This document shows positions 25,718 through 34,631 of a stretch of 64,000 bases of DNA, piece after piece. The stretch lies in assembly GCA_020632665.1 (NCBI GenBank), contig JACKFC010000018.1:1-64000 (forward strand), in the 5' to 3' direction. The translations under genes were made by a program, and so were the position numbers. The number at the start of each line of letters is the position of its first letter. Positions within the stretch are counted from its first letter, which is position 1. The notes under the pieces were generated by a model. It had not been told where the DNA came from and made no database searches. It saw only the letters and a list, made by a program, of their open reading frames with translations. Source of the stretch: Deltaproteobacteria bacterium. GTDB lineage: Bacteria > Myxococcota_A > UBA9042.

Positions 25718-26473
25718 ATGTGTGGTCGCTACACGCTGAAGACCCCGGCCGACGAGCTCGCCGAAGCCTTCGATCTGCGCGCGCTGCCCGAGCTGGAGGC
25801 GCGCTGGAACGTCAGCCCGTCGCAGCTCGGCCTGGTCGTGCCGAACGAGCCACTGCCAGCCGGCGAAGACGGCGCACCCGGCGGTCGCGGCGGCCGGATG
25901 ATGCGCTGGGGGCTGATGCCGAGCTGGCTGCGCGGGCCGCCGAAGGTCGCCCCGCCGGTCAACGCCCGCGCCGAGACGATCGCCGAGAAGCCGTATTTCC
26001 GCGGCGCCTTCCGCCACCACCGCTGCCTGGTCCTGTGCGACGGCTACTACGAATGGCACGTCCACCGTGGCCCGGACGGCCGCCCAGCGAAGACGCCTTT
26101 CTATTTGACCCGACCCGACGGCGGCCCGATGGCCTTCGCCGGCCTGTGGCAGCAGCTCTACGAGCCGAACGGCCTCGGCGGCTTGATCGAGTCGTATTGC
26201 CTGATCACCACCACGCCGAACGCCGACGTCGCGCCGATCCACGATCGCATGCCGGTGCTGCTCGACGCCGCCGGCATCCGCCGCTGGTTGGGCGAAGAGC
26301 CCGCCTCGCCCGACGCGCTGCACGCGCTGCTGCGGCCGGCGCCGGACGGCAGCCTCGTCGCGTGGGCGGTGTCGAACCGCGTGAACTCGCCGCGCTACGA
26401 AGGTCCGGAGCTGATCGCGCCGCTCGCCGAGCCCTTCCGCACCGGGCCGCGTCAGGGCGAGCTGTTCGAATAG
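25718..26473 (+). CDS. SRAP-domain protein (YedK/HMCES family)
   Basis: Encodes 251 residues; the start is fixed because the catalytic Cys must be residue 2 (MCGRYT). SRAP proteins form a thiazolidine DNA-protein crosslink with abasic sites in single-stranded DNA, protecting them during replication. Key residues are present: Cys2, N82 in PVNARAET, E112 in YYEW and H175 in IHDRMP. Length and motif order are normal. Not operonic with the transporter genes in an obvious way (31 bp gap, same strand). The window also has a SprT-like protease gene with recQ at 56680-59705. Confidence 0.93.
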   Translation: MCGRYTLKTPADELAEAFDLRALPELEARWNVSPSQLGLVVPNEPLPAGEDGAPGGRGGRMMRWGLMPSWLRGPPKVAPPVNARAETIAEKPYFRGAFRHHRCLVLCDGYYEWHVHRGPDGRPAKTPFYLTRPDGGPMAFAGLWQQLYEPNGLGGLIESYCLITTTPNADVAPIHDRMPVLLDAAGIRRWLGEEPASPDALHALLRPAPDGSLVAWAVSNRVNSPRYEGPELIAPLAEPFRTGPRQGELFE

Positions 26474-26480
26474 GTTCAGC

Positions 26481-26530
26481 TCTCTCCCCGCCTCGCGGGG
26501 AGAGATGGGCCGGAGGCCCAGAGAGGGGAA
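26481..26530 (+). repeat. Palindromic intergenic repeat, copy 1
   Basis: An 11-bp stem with a 3-base loop (TCTCTCCCCGC/GCGGGGAGAGA, 26481-26505) is followed at once by a second small stem (TGGGCC/GGCCCA, 26506-26520) and GAGAGGGG. The same hairpin recurs in reverse orientation at 26635-26660. This is like REP or MITE-type repeats; it may also act as a terminator or RNA-stability element after the SRAP gene. Confidence 0.7.
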
Positions 26531-26602
26531 GTCGGAACATCGAGTACCCTCAGCTATGTCGCCCCCAGCGCTTGTGCCCGCACTGGCGGGTTTCGTTGAA
26601 GC

Positions 26603-26660
26603 GCCCCTCTCTGCCTTCGCCTCTGGCTTCGGCATCTCTCCCCGCAGCTGCGGGGAGAGA
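26603..26660 (-). repeat. Palindromic intergenic repeat, copy 2 (inverted)
   Basis: An inverted partner of the copy at 26481: CCCCTCTCTGC at the left and an 11-bp stem with a 4-base AGCT loop at 26635-26660. The outer stem is identical to copy 1; the inner part is less conserved. The two copies could pair with each other to form one long hairpin across about 180 bases. Confidence 0.65.
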
Positions 26661-26741
26661 GCTTGGAAGATTGCCGCAGCCGTATGATTGACCGGCAAAA
26701 CCCGCCGTGGTCGACTCCAGCGGCCAACGGAAGGACCTCCC

Positions 26742-27188
26742 ATGCTCAGCCAGACCCACCGACCCTCCAACGCCACCAAGCCCGCCGGCCTGCTCCTCGC
26801 CGCCGCGCTGCTGCTCACGAGCGGCTGCGCCACCCAGGCCGACACCAGCGCCAACAAAGAGCGCATCGAGGCGTTGAGCAAGCGCGTCGAGGCGCTCGAG
26901 GCGGCGCTGGCTGCGCCCAAGGTCGAGCGGCTGACCATCGTCGACAAAGACGGCAAGGAGCGGGCGATGATCGGCCTGCGCGAAGAAGACGCCTCGCCGG
27001 CGCTCCGCCTCAAGGACGAGACGGGCCGCAACCGCGCGCTGCTCCGCCTGCACCCGGACGGCACGCCGATCCTGGTGCTCTGGGGCAAAGACGGCAAAGG
27101 CACCGCCTACCTCTCGGTGCCCGGCGAAGGCCCGCCGAACCTGATGTTCTTCGACAAGGACGGGTCGCAGCCCGTGAAGCTGCCGTGA
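26742..27188 (+). CDS. Small lipoprotein with coiled-coil and repeat strands
   Basis: Encodes 148 residues from the ATG at 26742 (AAGGA upstream). Lipobox LTSGC (Cys29), then a short coiled-coil (NKERIEALSKRVEALEAALA) and a beta-rich part with spaced Asp-Lys-Gly units (IVDKDGKERAMIGLR, LWGKDGKGTAYLSV, MFFDKDGSQPVKL). No enzyme motif. Its TGA overlaps the GTG of the membrane protein gene by four bases, so they are likely partners. Function unknown. Confidence 0.75.
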   Translation: MLSQTHRPSNATKPAGLLLAAALLLTSGCATQADTSANKERIEALSKRVEALEAALAAPKVERLTIVDKDGKERAMIGLREEDASPALRLKDETGRNRALLRLHPDGTPILVLWGKDGKGTAYLSVPGEGPPNLMFFDKDGSQPVKLP

Positions 27189-28294
27189 GTCCGTGGGCGC
27201 GGGGCGTGCTGCTCCGCGTCCTGCCGGCTCCGCTGGCGCTCTTGCTCGCGTTGGTCGCGCTGCGCGACGCGGCCGACGCCGGCATGGCCGCTGCGCTGGC
27301 GCTCTGCACCGGCGCGCTCGCCCTCGGCGCGACCCTCGGCCCGCTCGGCTGGGCGGCGTCGCTCGGCGGCCTGCTCGCCGCGGGCACGCTCGGTGCCTGG
27401 GCCGGCGGCGGTGCGCCACTCCCCGACATGCCGACGCCACCAGACGCCGCGACCGTCGCCGTCGCCGCCGCCCTCGCCGCGCTCGGCGGCGCGCTCTCGC
27501 CGTGGGCGCAGCGCCTCGCCGCACCCTCCGAGGCGATCCTCGACCCCGGCGAGGGCCTCGAGCGCATCGCGCCGATCGGGCTCGCCGCGGCGGCCGCCAG
27601 CTTGGCCACGGGGGTCGAAGAGGTCGTCTGGGCCTGGCTCGTCTGGCTGGCCGCGACCGGCACCGCGGCCCGGGCGCTGCGCTTGCACGTCACCGGCCGC
27701 GCCGCGCGGCGACCAGCGCTGCTGCTGCCGACCCGCGTGCCATCGGCCGGCCAGGCGCTGGCGCCGGAAGCGGCGCTGCTGGCGCTCGCCGCCGCGACCG
27801 AAGGCCCCGCGGCGTTGCCCTTCGCGATGCTGCTGATCGTCGCACGGCGCGCGGCGCAGGCCCACGCCGGCCGGCTGCTGCGCGCCGTCCTCGCCGATCA
27901 CGACGACTCGCCCTTCCGCGGCGGCCCGGACGAGCCGGCGGCGCTGCACGCGCTGATCCTCCTGGTCCCGAGCGTCGGCATCGCCGTCTGGCTGCCACGC
28001 GCCGCCGACGCGCTCGGGCGCTTGGCGGCGCCGCCCTGGCTCGCGCTCCTGGTCGGCGGCGGGCTCGTGCTGCAAGCCACGCTCGCCGCGCGCAGGGCAG
28101 GGCGGATCGGGCCGGCCTGGCGACGGGTGGCGGCGGCGGCCCCGGCCTGCCTCTTCGTCGCGGCAGGGCTCGGCGCCCGACGCAGCCCGAACGGCCTCGG
28201 CGAAGTCGTGGTCGAGCTCGCGGCCTATACCGCCGCGGCGACGGTGGCTGCGGTGGCGGCGTGGTCGGTCGGCCGCTCCGGGCGTGCCGGCTGA
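27185..28294 (+). CDS. Multi-pass membrane protein of unknown function
   Basis: Encodes 369 residues from the GTG at 27185 (GTGA overlap). Very Ala/Leu-rich with about nine to ten predicted membrane helices, separated by short loops. No transporter signature is recognised. Translationally coupled to the lipoprotein before it. The strand and codon pattern support a real gene; identity is open. Confidence 0.6.
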   Translation: MSPWARGVLLRVLPAPLALLLALVALRDAADAGMAAALALCTGALALGATLGPLGWAASLGGLLAAGTLGAWAGGGAPLPDMPTPPDAATVAVAAALAALGGALSPWAQRLAAPSEAILDPGEGLERIAPIGLAAAAASLATGVEEVVWAWLVWLAATGTAARALRLHVTGRAARRPALLLPTRVPSAGQALAPEAALLALAAATEGPAALPFAMLLIVARRAAQAHAGRLLRAVLADHDDSPFRGGPDEPAALHALILLVPSVGIAVWLPRAADALGRLAAPPWLALLVGGGLVLQATLAARRAGRIGPAWRRVAAAAPACLFVAAGLGARRSPNGLGEVVVELAAYTAAATVAAVAAWSVGRSGRAG

Positions 28295-28321
28295 GTCGAT
28301 TCGGGCGCGGGCCCGCGGGCC

Positions 28322-31300
28322 TCAATGGCCGTGCGCGTCGTGTGCGTCGTGCGCGTCGGTGCCGCTGACGTCGGCCGCCAGACCCACGGCCTCCCGCTCG
28401 GCAGGACGCAGGACGCGGCTGCTCCGCGCCTCCGCGAGGGCGACCAGGGCGTCCTTGCGCATCGGCAGCAGCGCCGCGCCCGTGCCGCGGACGACCAGCG
28501 CCGCGACGCTGCCGTCGGCGGCGATCGCGACGCCGGTGGCGGCGCCTTCGTGGGCGCGCAGGTTCATCTCCAGGCTGCCGTCGGCCGCGTAGACCCGCCC
28601 CACGCCGTCGGCGCCGAGGGCGACCACGCGGCGGCCGCCACGGTCGAGGGCCAGCGCCAAGACCGGGCCTTCCGCCGGGCGCACCTGCCACAGCGATTCG
28701 CGCGGCGCTTCGGCCGACGCTGCCCGCAGGTTGCCGCCGCGATCGGCGCTGAGCAGCAGGGCCGGTTGGTCACCGCTCGCCGCCAGCACGGCTGTCGCAG
28801 CGACCGCGTCGGGGTGCGCCGTCGCGATCCGGGTCTCGTCGGCGCCCGCCTGCAGCCTGAGCCCGCCGTCGCTGCCGCCACGCAGCAGCAACAACCCGCC
28901 CGCTGCCAGCGGCGCGCAGCCCAAGCTCGTCGCCTGGGCCCACGCTGCCGCGCGTTGTGGCGTCCCGTGCGCGGTCAAACCGAGGGCGCTGCCGTCCTCC
29001 AACAACATCGCCGCGCCGCTGCCGCAGCTCTGCAACGCACGCAGCCCGCCCGTGCCGCGCGTCCTGCCGCGCTCGTTGCCACGGGCGTCGAGCCGGACCA
29101 GGGTCGCGTCACGGCTGGCCAGCGCGGCGCCGTCAGCGTCGCCCACCACCGCGGCGAAGCTGCCCGGGACCACGCCCAGCTCGGCGCCGTCGCGATCCAG
29201 CCGCCGCGCGGTGCCGTCTGCGCCGATGCTGATCATCGCGCCGCCGCCGATCAGGCTGAGGTCGCGCACCGCGTGCTCGGGGGCCGGCAGCAGCCGCGGC
29301 GCGCGGTCCTCGCCGACGTGCTCGGGGCGCTCCCAGCGGCGCAGCGGGCCGGGCGGGCAGGGCTCGAAGAGGTCGCCTTCGCCGAACGCGACCACGGCGT
29401 CGCCGGCGGGCGCCACCACCGCGCGGCCGACCTCGCAGGCCGCGCCGCGCATCACGCCCAGCGCTGCGGGGCGCGTCGCCCAGATCCGCGCGCTGCGGTC
29501 CTCCGAGCCGGTGACGACGTGGCGCCCGTCCGGCGCCCAGACGCCGTCGAGCAGCGGCTGTTCGTGCCCGCTCAGGCGCGCGATGCGCTTGCCGTCGGCG
29601 CCGAAGATCGCGGCGCTGCCGTCGAGTGAGACCGTCAGCAGCCGCGTCCCGCCAGGGGCGAAATGCAGCGCCGAGATGCCGTAGTCGTGCTCCTCGATGC
29701 GGTTGAGGAAGGTGCCGTCGGCGCGCCACAGCCGCACCGACTCGTCGTTGCTGCCCGAGGCGACCAGCGCACCGTCGTGGCTGACGGCGAGCGCCGTGAC
29801 CCAGCCATCGTGGCCGCGCAGCATCTTCGGCGGGCCGCGCACCGGCCATAGCCCGACCGTGCCGTCGAGGCTGCCGCTGGCCAGGAGCTGGCCGCCGGCG
29901 TCGGTCGCCAGGCTGATGACGGCGTCGCCGTGCCGGCCGATGCGCACGCTCGCGCCGGCCGGGCCGCTCGGACCATGCGGCCGGAGCTGCCGCAGCTCGC
30001 CGTCACTGCCGCCACTGACGAAAGCGCCGCGACCGGCCAGCCAGGCGAGCGTCAACGCCTCGCCGCGGTGGACCGCGATCGCCCGCGGCGTGGCCTGCGC
30101 GTCGTGCAGGGCGAGGAGGGTGAGGGTGCCGTCGACGCCGGCCGCCGCGACCACCTGGCCGTCCGATGCGAGCGCGCGGACCGCGGCGCCCGTCTTGCCC
30201 AGTGCCCGGTGCCCGCCCCGCGCGTCGACCACCACGACCTCGCCCGACTCCGCGGCGACCGCGACGGCCTCGCCCGCCGGTCCGTCCGGGATCAGCGTCG
30301 CGGCACTCGGCTCGATCCCGGTCCGGGTCGCGGCCTCGGCGTGGCCGTCGTCGCTGAAGCGGCGCACCAAGCCGTCGGCGCCGACGGTGAACAGCCCGCG
30401 CGCGTCCCAATAGGTATGGGAGATCTTCGCCTGCCCGGCGAGGACGCGGCGCTCCAGCGAGGCCGCGATCGCGTCCGAGAGCGCGTCGATGGTCTGCGGC
30501 AGCGAGGCCAGGGCGACGGCCTCGCGGGCGAGCAAGAGCGCCGCCATCGCGTCCTTCTCGGCGCGGGCGTTGGACCACGCCGCGAGCACCCGGGCGAAGC
30601 CCTCCCGGCGGGCACGCTCGGCGCGGATCGCCTCTTCGCGGGCGTGGCGTTCGGCTTTGCGGGCCTGCTCGGCGGCAGCGGTCGCGGTCTGCTCGGCCCG
30701 CTGCGCCGCGTCGGTCTTCTCCCGCAGCTTCAGCATCGCGACCGAGGATCCGGCGGCCACCGCCAACGCGGCCAGGACCACCGCGATGGTCGCGCCGCGG
30801 CGCAGGCTGCGGCTGCGGCGCTCGGCCCGGCGGGAGGCGCGGAGGAAGGCCCGCTCGAGCTCGGGCAGGACCTCGGCGTCGGCGAAAGCCGCGTCGGCCT
30901 GCAGCAGCGGCGCGCCGCCCCAGAGCATCTCGCGTGGCTCGCCGGCGTCGCGCCAATGGGTCGCCGCGTCGCGCAGGCGTTCTGCGACGTGGCGCCGGTC
31001 GGCGTCATCGTCGAGCCAGTGTCGGAGCCGCTCCCATCGCCCGATCAGCGACTCGTGGGCGAGCTGAACCACGGCAGCGCCGGCGTCGCGGGAGACGGTG
31101 AGCAGGCGCCCCGAGATCAGCCGATCCAGCACCTCCGCCCCGACGCGGGGCTCGGCGAATGCGCCTTCGAGCTCGCCCCGCCGGACGGCCCGACGGGTGC
31201 CGGCCGGCGTCACCAGCGCGCAGAGCACGCGCTTCGCGGCGTCGAGGTCGCCGGCGTCCATGCCCGCGACCAGGCCCTCGGCGTGGGCCGCGAGCACGCC

Positions 31301-33283
31301 CGCGACGCCGCCGAGCTCCTCCAACGAGGCCAGCGTCATCCGTCGACGCTCACGATCGCGGCGCTCCCAGAGCTGACTCGCGGCGAATTGCAGCAACGGC
31401 AAAGGCGCGGCCTCGCCCCGCAGATCCGCCACCATCGCCTCGGCGAGGCCCTCTTCGAGGTCGAATCCCGCGGCCTGCGCCGGGCCTTGGACGGCGCGCG
31501 CCATCCCCGCTTCGTCCGGCGGTCCGAGGGCGAAGAGGCTGCCGACGATGGCGTCGCGCAGGGCCGGCAGCGCGCCGAGCGGCGCCAGGAAATCGTCGCG
31601 CATGGTCACGATCACGCGGATCGGTCCCTCGGGATCGTCCGCCGCCGAGAGCAGGGCCGCGGCAAATGCGGCGCGCTCCTCGACGTCCTCGGTCAGCGTG
31701 ACGACCTCTTCGAATTGGTCGACCAGCAGCGCGATGCGGACGCCGGCGGTCCGCGCATGCTCGCGCAGCACCTCGCCGACGAAGCCGGGGCGCGCCCGCA
31801 GGTCGACGTCGTCGCCGCCGCGCGCCGCGAAATGCTCGGGCGAGAGCGCCGCCAGCCGGGTCCGCAGCGTCCGCAGCGGGTGCCGCCCCGGCACCATCAC
31901 CACCGATTGCCAGGCCTCGCCACGGGCGCGCAGGCGGCCGAGGACGCCGGCGCGGGCCAGCGAGCTCTTGCCGGCGCCGCTCGGCCCGACGATGGCCAGC
32001 AAGGGCCGGCGCTGCAGCATGTGGGCGAGCTGCGCCGTCTCGCGGTCGCGGCCGAAGAACCAGCCGGCGTCGGCCTCGCCGAAGGCTTCCAGGAAGCGGT
32101 AGGGCGCGCCGCCGGGATCGCTGCGGGCGCCGCTCTGCCAAGCCTGCAGCGCCGAGAGCAGCTCGCCGGCGTCCTGGAAGCGCTCCCCGGGCTCGCGGCA
32201 CATGCAGCGCGCCACGATCGCCGCGAGGGCGGGCGGGGTATCCGGGGCGCGGTCGGCCGGCTTCGGGATCGGTTTGTCGCCGAGGACGTCGAGCGGGCGG
32301 GCGAAGGGCACGCTGCCGGTCAGCAGCTGGTAGAGGATCACGCCGCAGGCCCAGAGGTCGGTGCGCGCGTCCTGGGTCTGGCCCCGCCATTGCTCGGGCG
32401 CCATATACGCAGGGCTGCCGGCGATCGCAGAGCTGCCGCTGCTGCTGCCGATCTCGAAGGCGTCGCTCAGCGTCTCGCGGCGGCGGCGGCCGGTCTCGCC
32501 CGTCGCACGGACGCGGGAGGGATCGAAGCTGGCGAGGCCGAAGTCGACGACCTTCACCTGCCCGTCGTTGGTCAGGAAGATATTCTGCGGCTTGAGGTCG
32601 CGGTGCACCAAGCCTTGGCCGTGGGCGTGGATCAACGCCCGACAGACCTCGCAGAGCACGCGCACGCCCTCTTCGATCGACATCGGCCCCTGGGCCAGGC
32701 GGTCCGAGAGGGCGACGCCCTGCAGCAGCTCCAGCACCAGATAGGGCAGCCCGAAGGCGCGGCCGACCTGGTGGATCGTCACCACGTTCGGGTGGTTCAG
32801 CCGTGCCGTCGCCCGCGCCTCGCCCTCGAAGAGCCCCGCCATCCGCTCGCGCGCGGCGGTGTCGCGCCCTTCGAGGCGCATCAGCTTGATCGCGACCTTG
32901 CGCCCGAGGCGGAGATCTCGGCCGAGGAAGACCGCGCCCATGCCGCCCGAGCCGATCAGCCGGATCACCTCGAAGTCTTCACCGATCCGATCGCCGGCGC
33001 CGGGCAGCTTGGCGTCGAAGGATTGCGCCCCGCCGGGCGTGACGGCGTCGGCGGCGCTGTGCTCCGGCGCGGTCGTCTGCGCGTCGGCGTCGGCGAAGAA
33101 GGTGTCGTCGTCGGCGCCGATTGGTGACGCGGCGACCTTCGCGGTGGTGGCGGCGTCGTCGGCGAAGGCGGTTGCGTCGTCGGCGAAAAACGTGTCGTCG
33201 TCGGCCGAGATCGCGGGCTGCGCACCCTCTGGGACGACGGTCACCGCGTCCGCATCGTCGGCATCGCGCTCTTGCTCGCTCAC
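28322..33283 (-). CDS. Giant kinase - STAND NTPase - WD40 fusion protein
   Basis: Encodes 1653 residues from the GTG at 33283, whose GTGA overlaps the stop of the glycosyltransferase gene. After an acidic N-terminus comes a Ser/Thr kinase (about 100-375) with loop IGSGGMGAVFLG, HRDLKPQN, DFGLASF and APEQW. Next is a P-loop NTPase of the novel-STAND type (about 415-800): Walker A VGPSGAGKSS, Walker B LLVDQFEEV. A membrane helix lies near 835-855, followed by a coiled segment rich in Ala/Arg/Glu, and the C-terminal half (about 960-1600) has WD40 blades such as GHDGWVTALAVSHDGALVAS. Such fusions are thought to act as signalling hubs. The C-terminal WD40 side would be extracytoplasmic if the helix spans the membrane. 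Confidence 0.88.
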   Translation of the reverse strand: MSEQERDADDADAVTVVPEGAQPAISADDDTFFADDATAFADDAATTAKVAASPIGADDDTFFADADAQTTAPEHSAADAVTPGGAQSFDAKLPGAGDRIGEDFEVIRLIGSGGMGAVFLGRDLRLGRKVAIKLMRLEGRDTAARERMAGLFEGEARATARLNHPNVVTIHQVGRAFGLPYLVLELLQGVALSDRLAQGPMSIEEGVRVLCEVCRALIHAHGQGLVHRDLKPQNIFLTNDGQVKVVDFGLASFDPSRVRATGETGRRRRETLSDAFEIGSSSGSSAIAGSPAYMAPEQWRGQTQDARTDLWACGVILYQLLTGSVPFARPLDVLGDKPIPKPADRAPDTPPALAAIVARCMCREPGERFQDAGELLSALQAWQSGARSDPGGAPYRFLEAFGEADAGWFFGRDRETAQLAHMLQRRPLLAIVGPSGAGKSSLARAGVLGRLRARGEAWQSVVMVPGRHPLRTLRTRLAALSPEHFAARGGDDVDLRARPGFVGEVLREHARTAGVRIALLVDQFEEVVTLTEDVEERAAFAAALLSAADDPEGPIRVIVTMRDDFLAPLGALPALRDAIVGSLFALGPPDEAGMARAVQGPAQAAGFDLEEGLAEAMVADLRGEAAPLPLLQFAASQLWERRDRERRRMTLASLEELGGVAGVLAAHAEGLVAGMDAGDLDAAKRVLCALVTPAGTRRAVRRGELEGAFAEPRVGAEVLDRLISGRLLTVSRDAGAAVVQLAHESLIGRWERLRHWLDDDADRRHVAERLRDAATHWRDAGEPREMLWGGAPLLQADAAFADAEVLPELERAFLRASRRAERRSRSLRRGATIAVVLAALAVAAGSSVAMLKLREKTDAAQRAEQTATAAAEQARKAERHAREEAIRAERARREGFARVLAAWSNARAEKDAMAALLLAREAVALASLPQTIDALSDAIAASLERRVLAGQAKISHTYWDARGLFTVGADGLVRRFSDDGHAEAATRTGIEPSAATLIPDGPAGEAVAVAAESGEVVVVDARGGHRALGKTGAAVRALASDGQVVAAAGVDGTLTLLALHDAQATPRAIAVHRGEALTLAWLAGRGAFVSGGSDGELRQLRPHGPSGPAGASVRIGRHGDAVISLATDAGGQLLASGSLDGTVGLWPVRGPPKMLRGHDGWVTALAVSHDGALVASGSNDESVRLWRADGTFLNRIEEHDYGISALHFAPGGTRLLTVSLDGSAAIFGADGKRIARLSGHEQPLLDGVWAPDGRHVVTGSEDRSARIWATRPAALGVMRGAACEVGRAVVAPAGDAVVAFGEGDLFEPCPPGPLRRWERPEHVGEDRAPRLLPAPEHAVRDLSLIGGGAMISIGADGTARRLDRDGAELGVVPGSFAAVVGDADGAALASRDATLVRLDARGNERGRTRGTGGLRALQSCGSGAAMLLEDGSALGLTAHGTPQRAAAWAQATSLGCAPLAAGGLLLLRGGSDGGLRLQAGADETRIATAHPDAVAATAVLAASGDQPALLLSADRGGNLRAASAEAPRESLWQVRPAEGPVLALALDRGGRRVVALGADGVGRVYAADGSLEMNLRAHEGAATGVAIAADGSVAALVVRGTGAALLPMRKDALVALAEARSSRVLRPAEREAVGLAADVSGTDAHDAHDAHGH

Positions 33284-34584
33284 GTCGCCCCCACGATGGC
33301 GTCGAGGTGGCCACACAACGCGGCCGTCGCCTCTTCCGAGGTCGCACCGACGGCGTTGCGCGTGACGCGACGGCCGCGACCGGCGGCGATCTCGCTCGCG
33401 ATATGGTCGGCGATGGCGGAGATCTCGGCGTAGTCGAAGGCGCTGCCGGCGCCGCTGCGGGCGAGCAGGTCGCGCAGCTCGACGCTCTCGCTGATCGCCA
33501 GCACCGGCCGCTCACTGACCAAATAGTCGAAGAGCTTGGCCGCGAGCCGCTGCCGGCCGCGCGGCTGGATCAGCAGCACCAGCAGATCCGCGGCGTCCAT
33601 GATCGCGCCGATCTGCCGGTACGGCACGTGCGTGTGGAGGTGGATCATCGCGGCGACGCCCATGCCCTGGGCCATGCGCCACGACGTCTCGGGGAAGTTG
33701 CCGGTGACGACGAGCTGCACGCTCTTCTCGTCGATGCCGCGGCGGCGCAGCTCGGCGAGCACCCGGATCAGCACGTCCGCCTTGATGAAGCGGCCGAAGT
33801 TGCCGAGGAAGAGCAGGGTGTAGCGATCGAAGCCGGGGTGGCTGCCGTGGCCGATCAGCTCGCGGTCGGCGTGGTTGCGGATGCAGGTGAAGCGCTCCGG
33901 CGGCAGGTCCGGGTAATGCGCGCGGTAATCCTGCAACGTCGTCTCGGTGTTGAGGATGACGCGGTCGGCGGTGCGCACGACGTCCCGCTCGAGGCGGTCG
34001 ATCAGGGCCCGGATCGGCAGCGGCCGCATCGGTCGGCGCAGCTCGCAGAGCGCCCAGGGGTCGCGCAGGTCGATGATCAGCGGCAGCCCGGTCTCGCGCT
34101 TGAGCCGGGCGCCGACCAAGCAGGCGGCGAAGGGGTCGGCGTTGACCATGATCGCGTCGCAGGGGTAGCGCTCCAGCACCCGCCGGGCGGCCCGCAGCGC
34201 GTACGGCATGCGCGGCGCGTGCTCGCCGAGCGGGATCAGCTCTGGGTTGTCCAGCAACGCCGGCAGCCAGCGCGGCGACGCGTTCTCGCCCCGCTGCGAC
34301 GGCCCGCGAACGCGCGGCGCTTCGGCCGGGGCAGGGCGCCGCGACGCGGCCTCGAACGCGGCGAAGGCCGGCGTCGCGCGGCGGCTGTAGTCGCGGACGA
34401 CGATGGTGCTGTCGGGCACGGCGGCGAGCAGATCCGGGTCGGTCGCGGTGCCGGACCAGAGGTCGGCGAGGACCGCCGGCACCCAGCCGTGCTGCGTCAT
34501 GTGGCGCGCGAACTTCAGCGGACGCAGCGCGCCGACCCGCGACTGGGGCGGGAAACACGGGCTGATCAACAAGAGGCGGCGCAT
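33280..34584 (-). CDS. GT4-like glycosyltransferase
   Basis: Encodes 434 residues from the ATG at 34584. A Rossmann-type N-terminus (LLLISPCFPPQSRVGALRPLKFARHMT) and a C-terminal domain with LLFLGNFGRFIKADVLIRV, VTGNFPE and FDYLVSERPVLAISE place it in the GT-B glycosyltransferase fold. Donor and acceptor are unknown. It follows the next-upstream glycosyltransferase (34632-36158) by 47 bp, and its stop overlaps the kinase/STAND gene start by four bases, linking sugar transfer with that signalling protein. Confidence 0.85.
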   Translation of the reverse strand: MRRLLLISPCFPPQSRVGALRPLKFARHMTQHGWVPAVLADLWSGTATDPDLLAAVPDSTIVVRDYSRRATPAFAAFEAASRRPAPAEAPRVRGPSQRGENASPRWLPALLDNPELIPLGEHAPRMPYALRAARRVLERYPCDAIMVNADPFAACLVGARLKRETGLPLIIDLRDPWALCELRRPMRPLPIRALIDRLERDVVRTADRVILNTETTLQDYRAHYPDLPPERFTCIRNHADRELIGHGSHPGFDRYTLLFLGNFGRFIKADVLIRVLAELRRRGIDEKSVQLVVTGNFPETSWRMAQGMGVAAMIHLHTHVPYRQIGAIMDAADLLVLLIQPRGRQRLAAKLFDYLVSERPVLAISESVELRDLLARSGAGSAFDYAEISAIADHIASEIAAGRGRRVTRNAVGATSEEATAALCGHLDAIVGAT

Positions 34585-34631
34585 GGCTGCAGCGTGCCCG
34601 AGGTCGGCGGAGGTGGCCAGAGAACCGGCGA

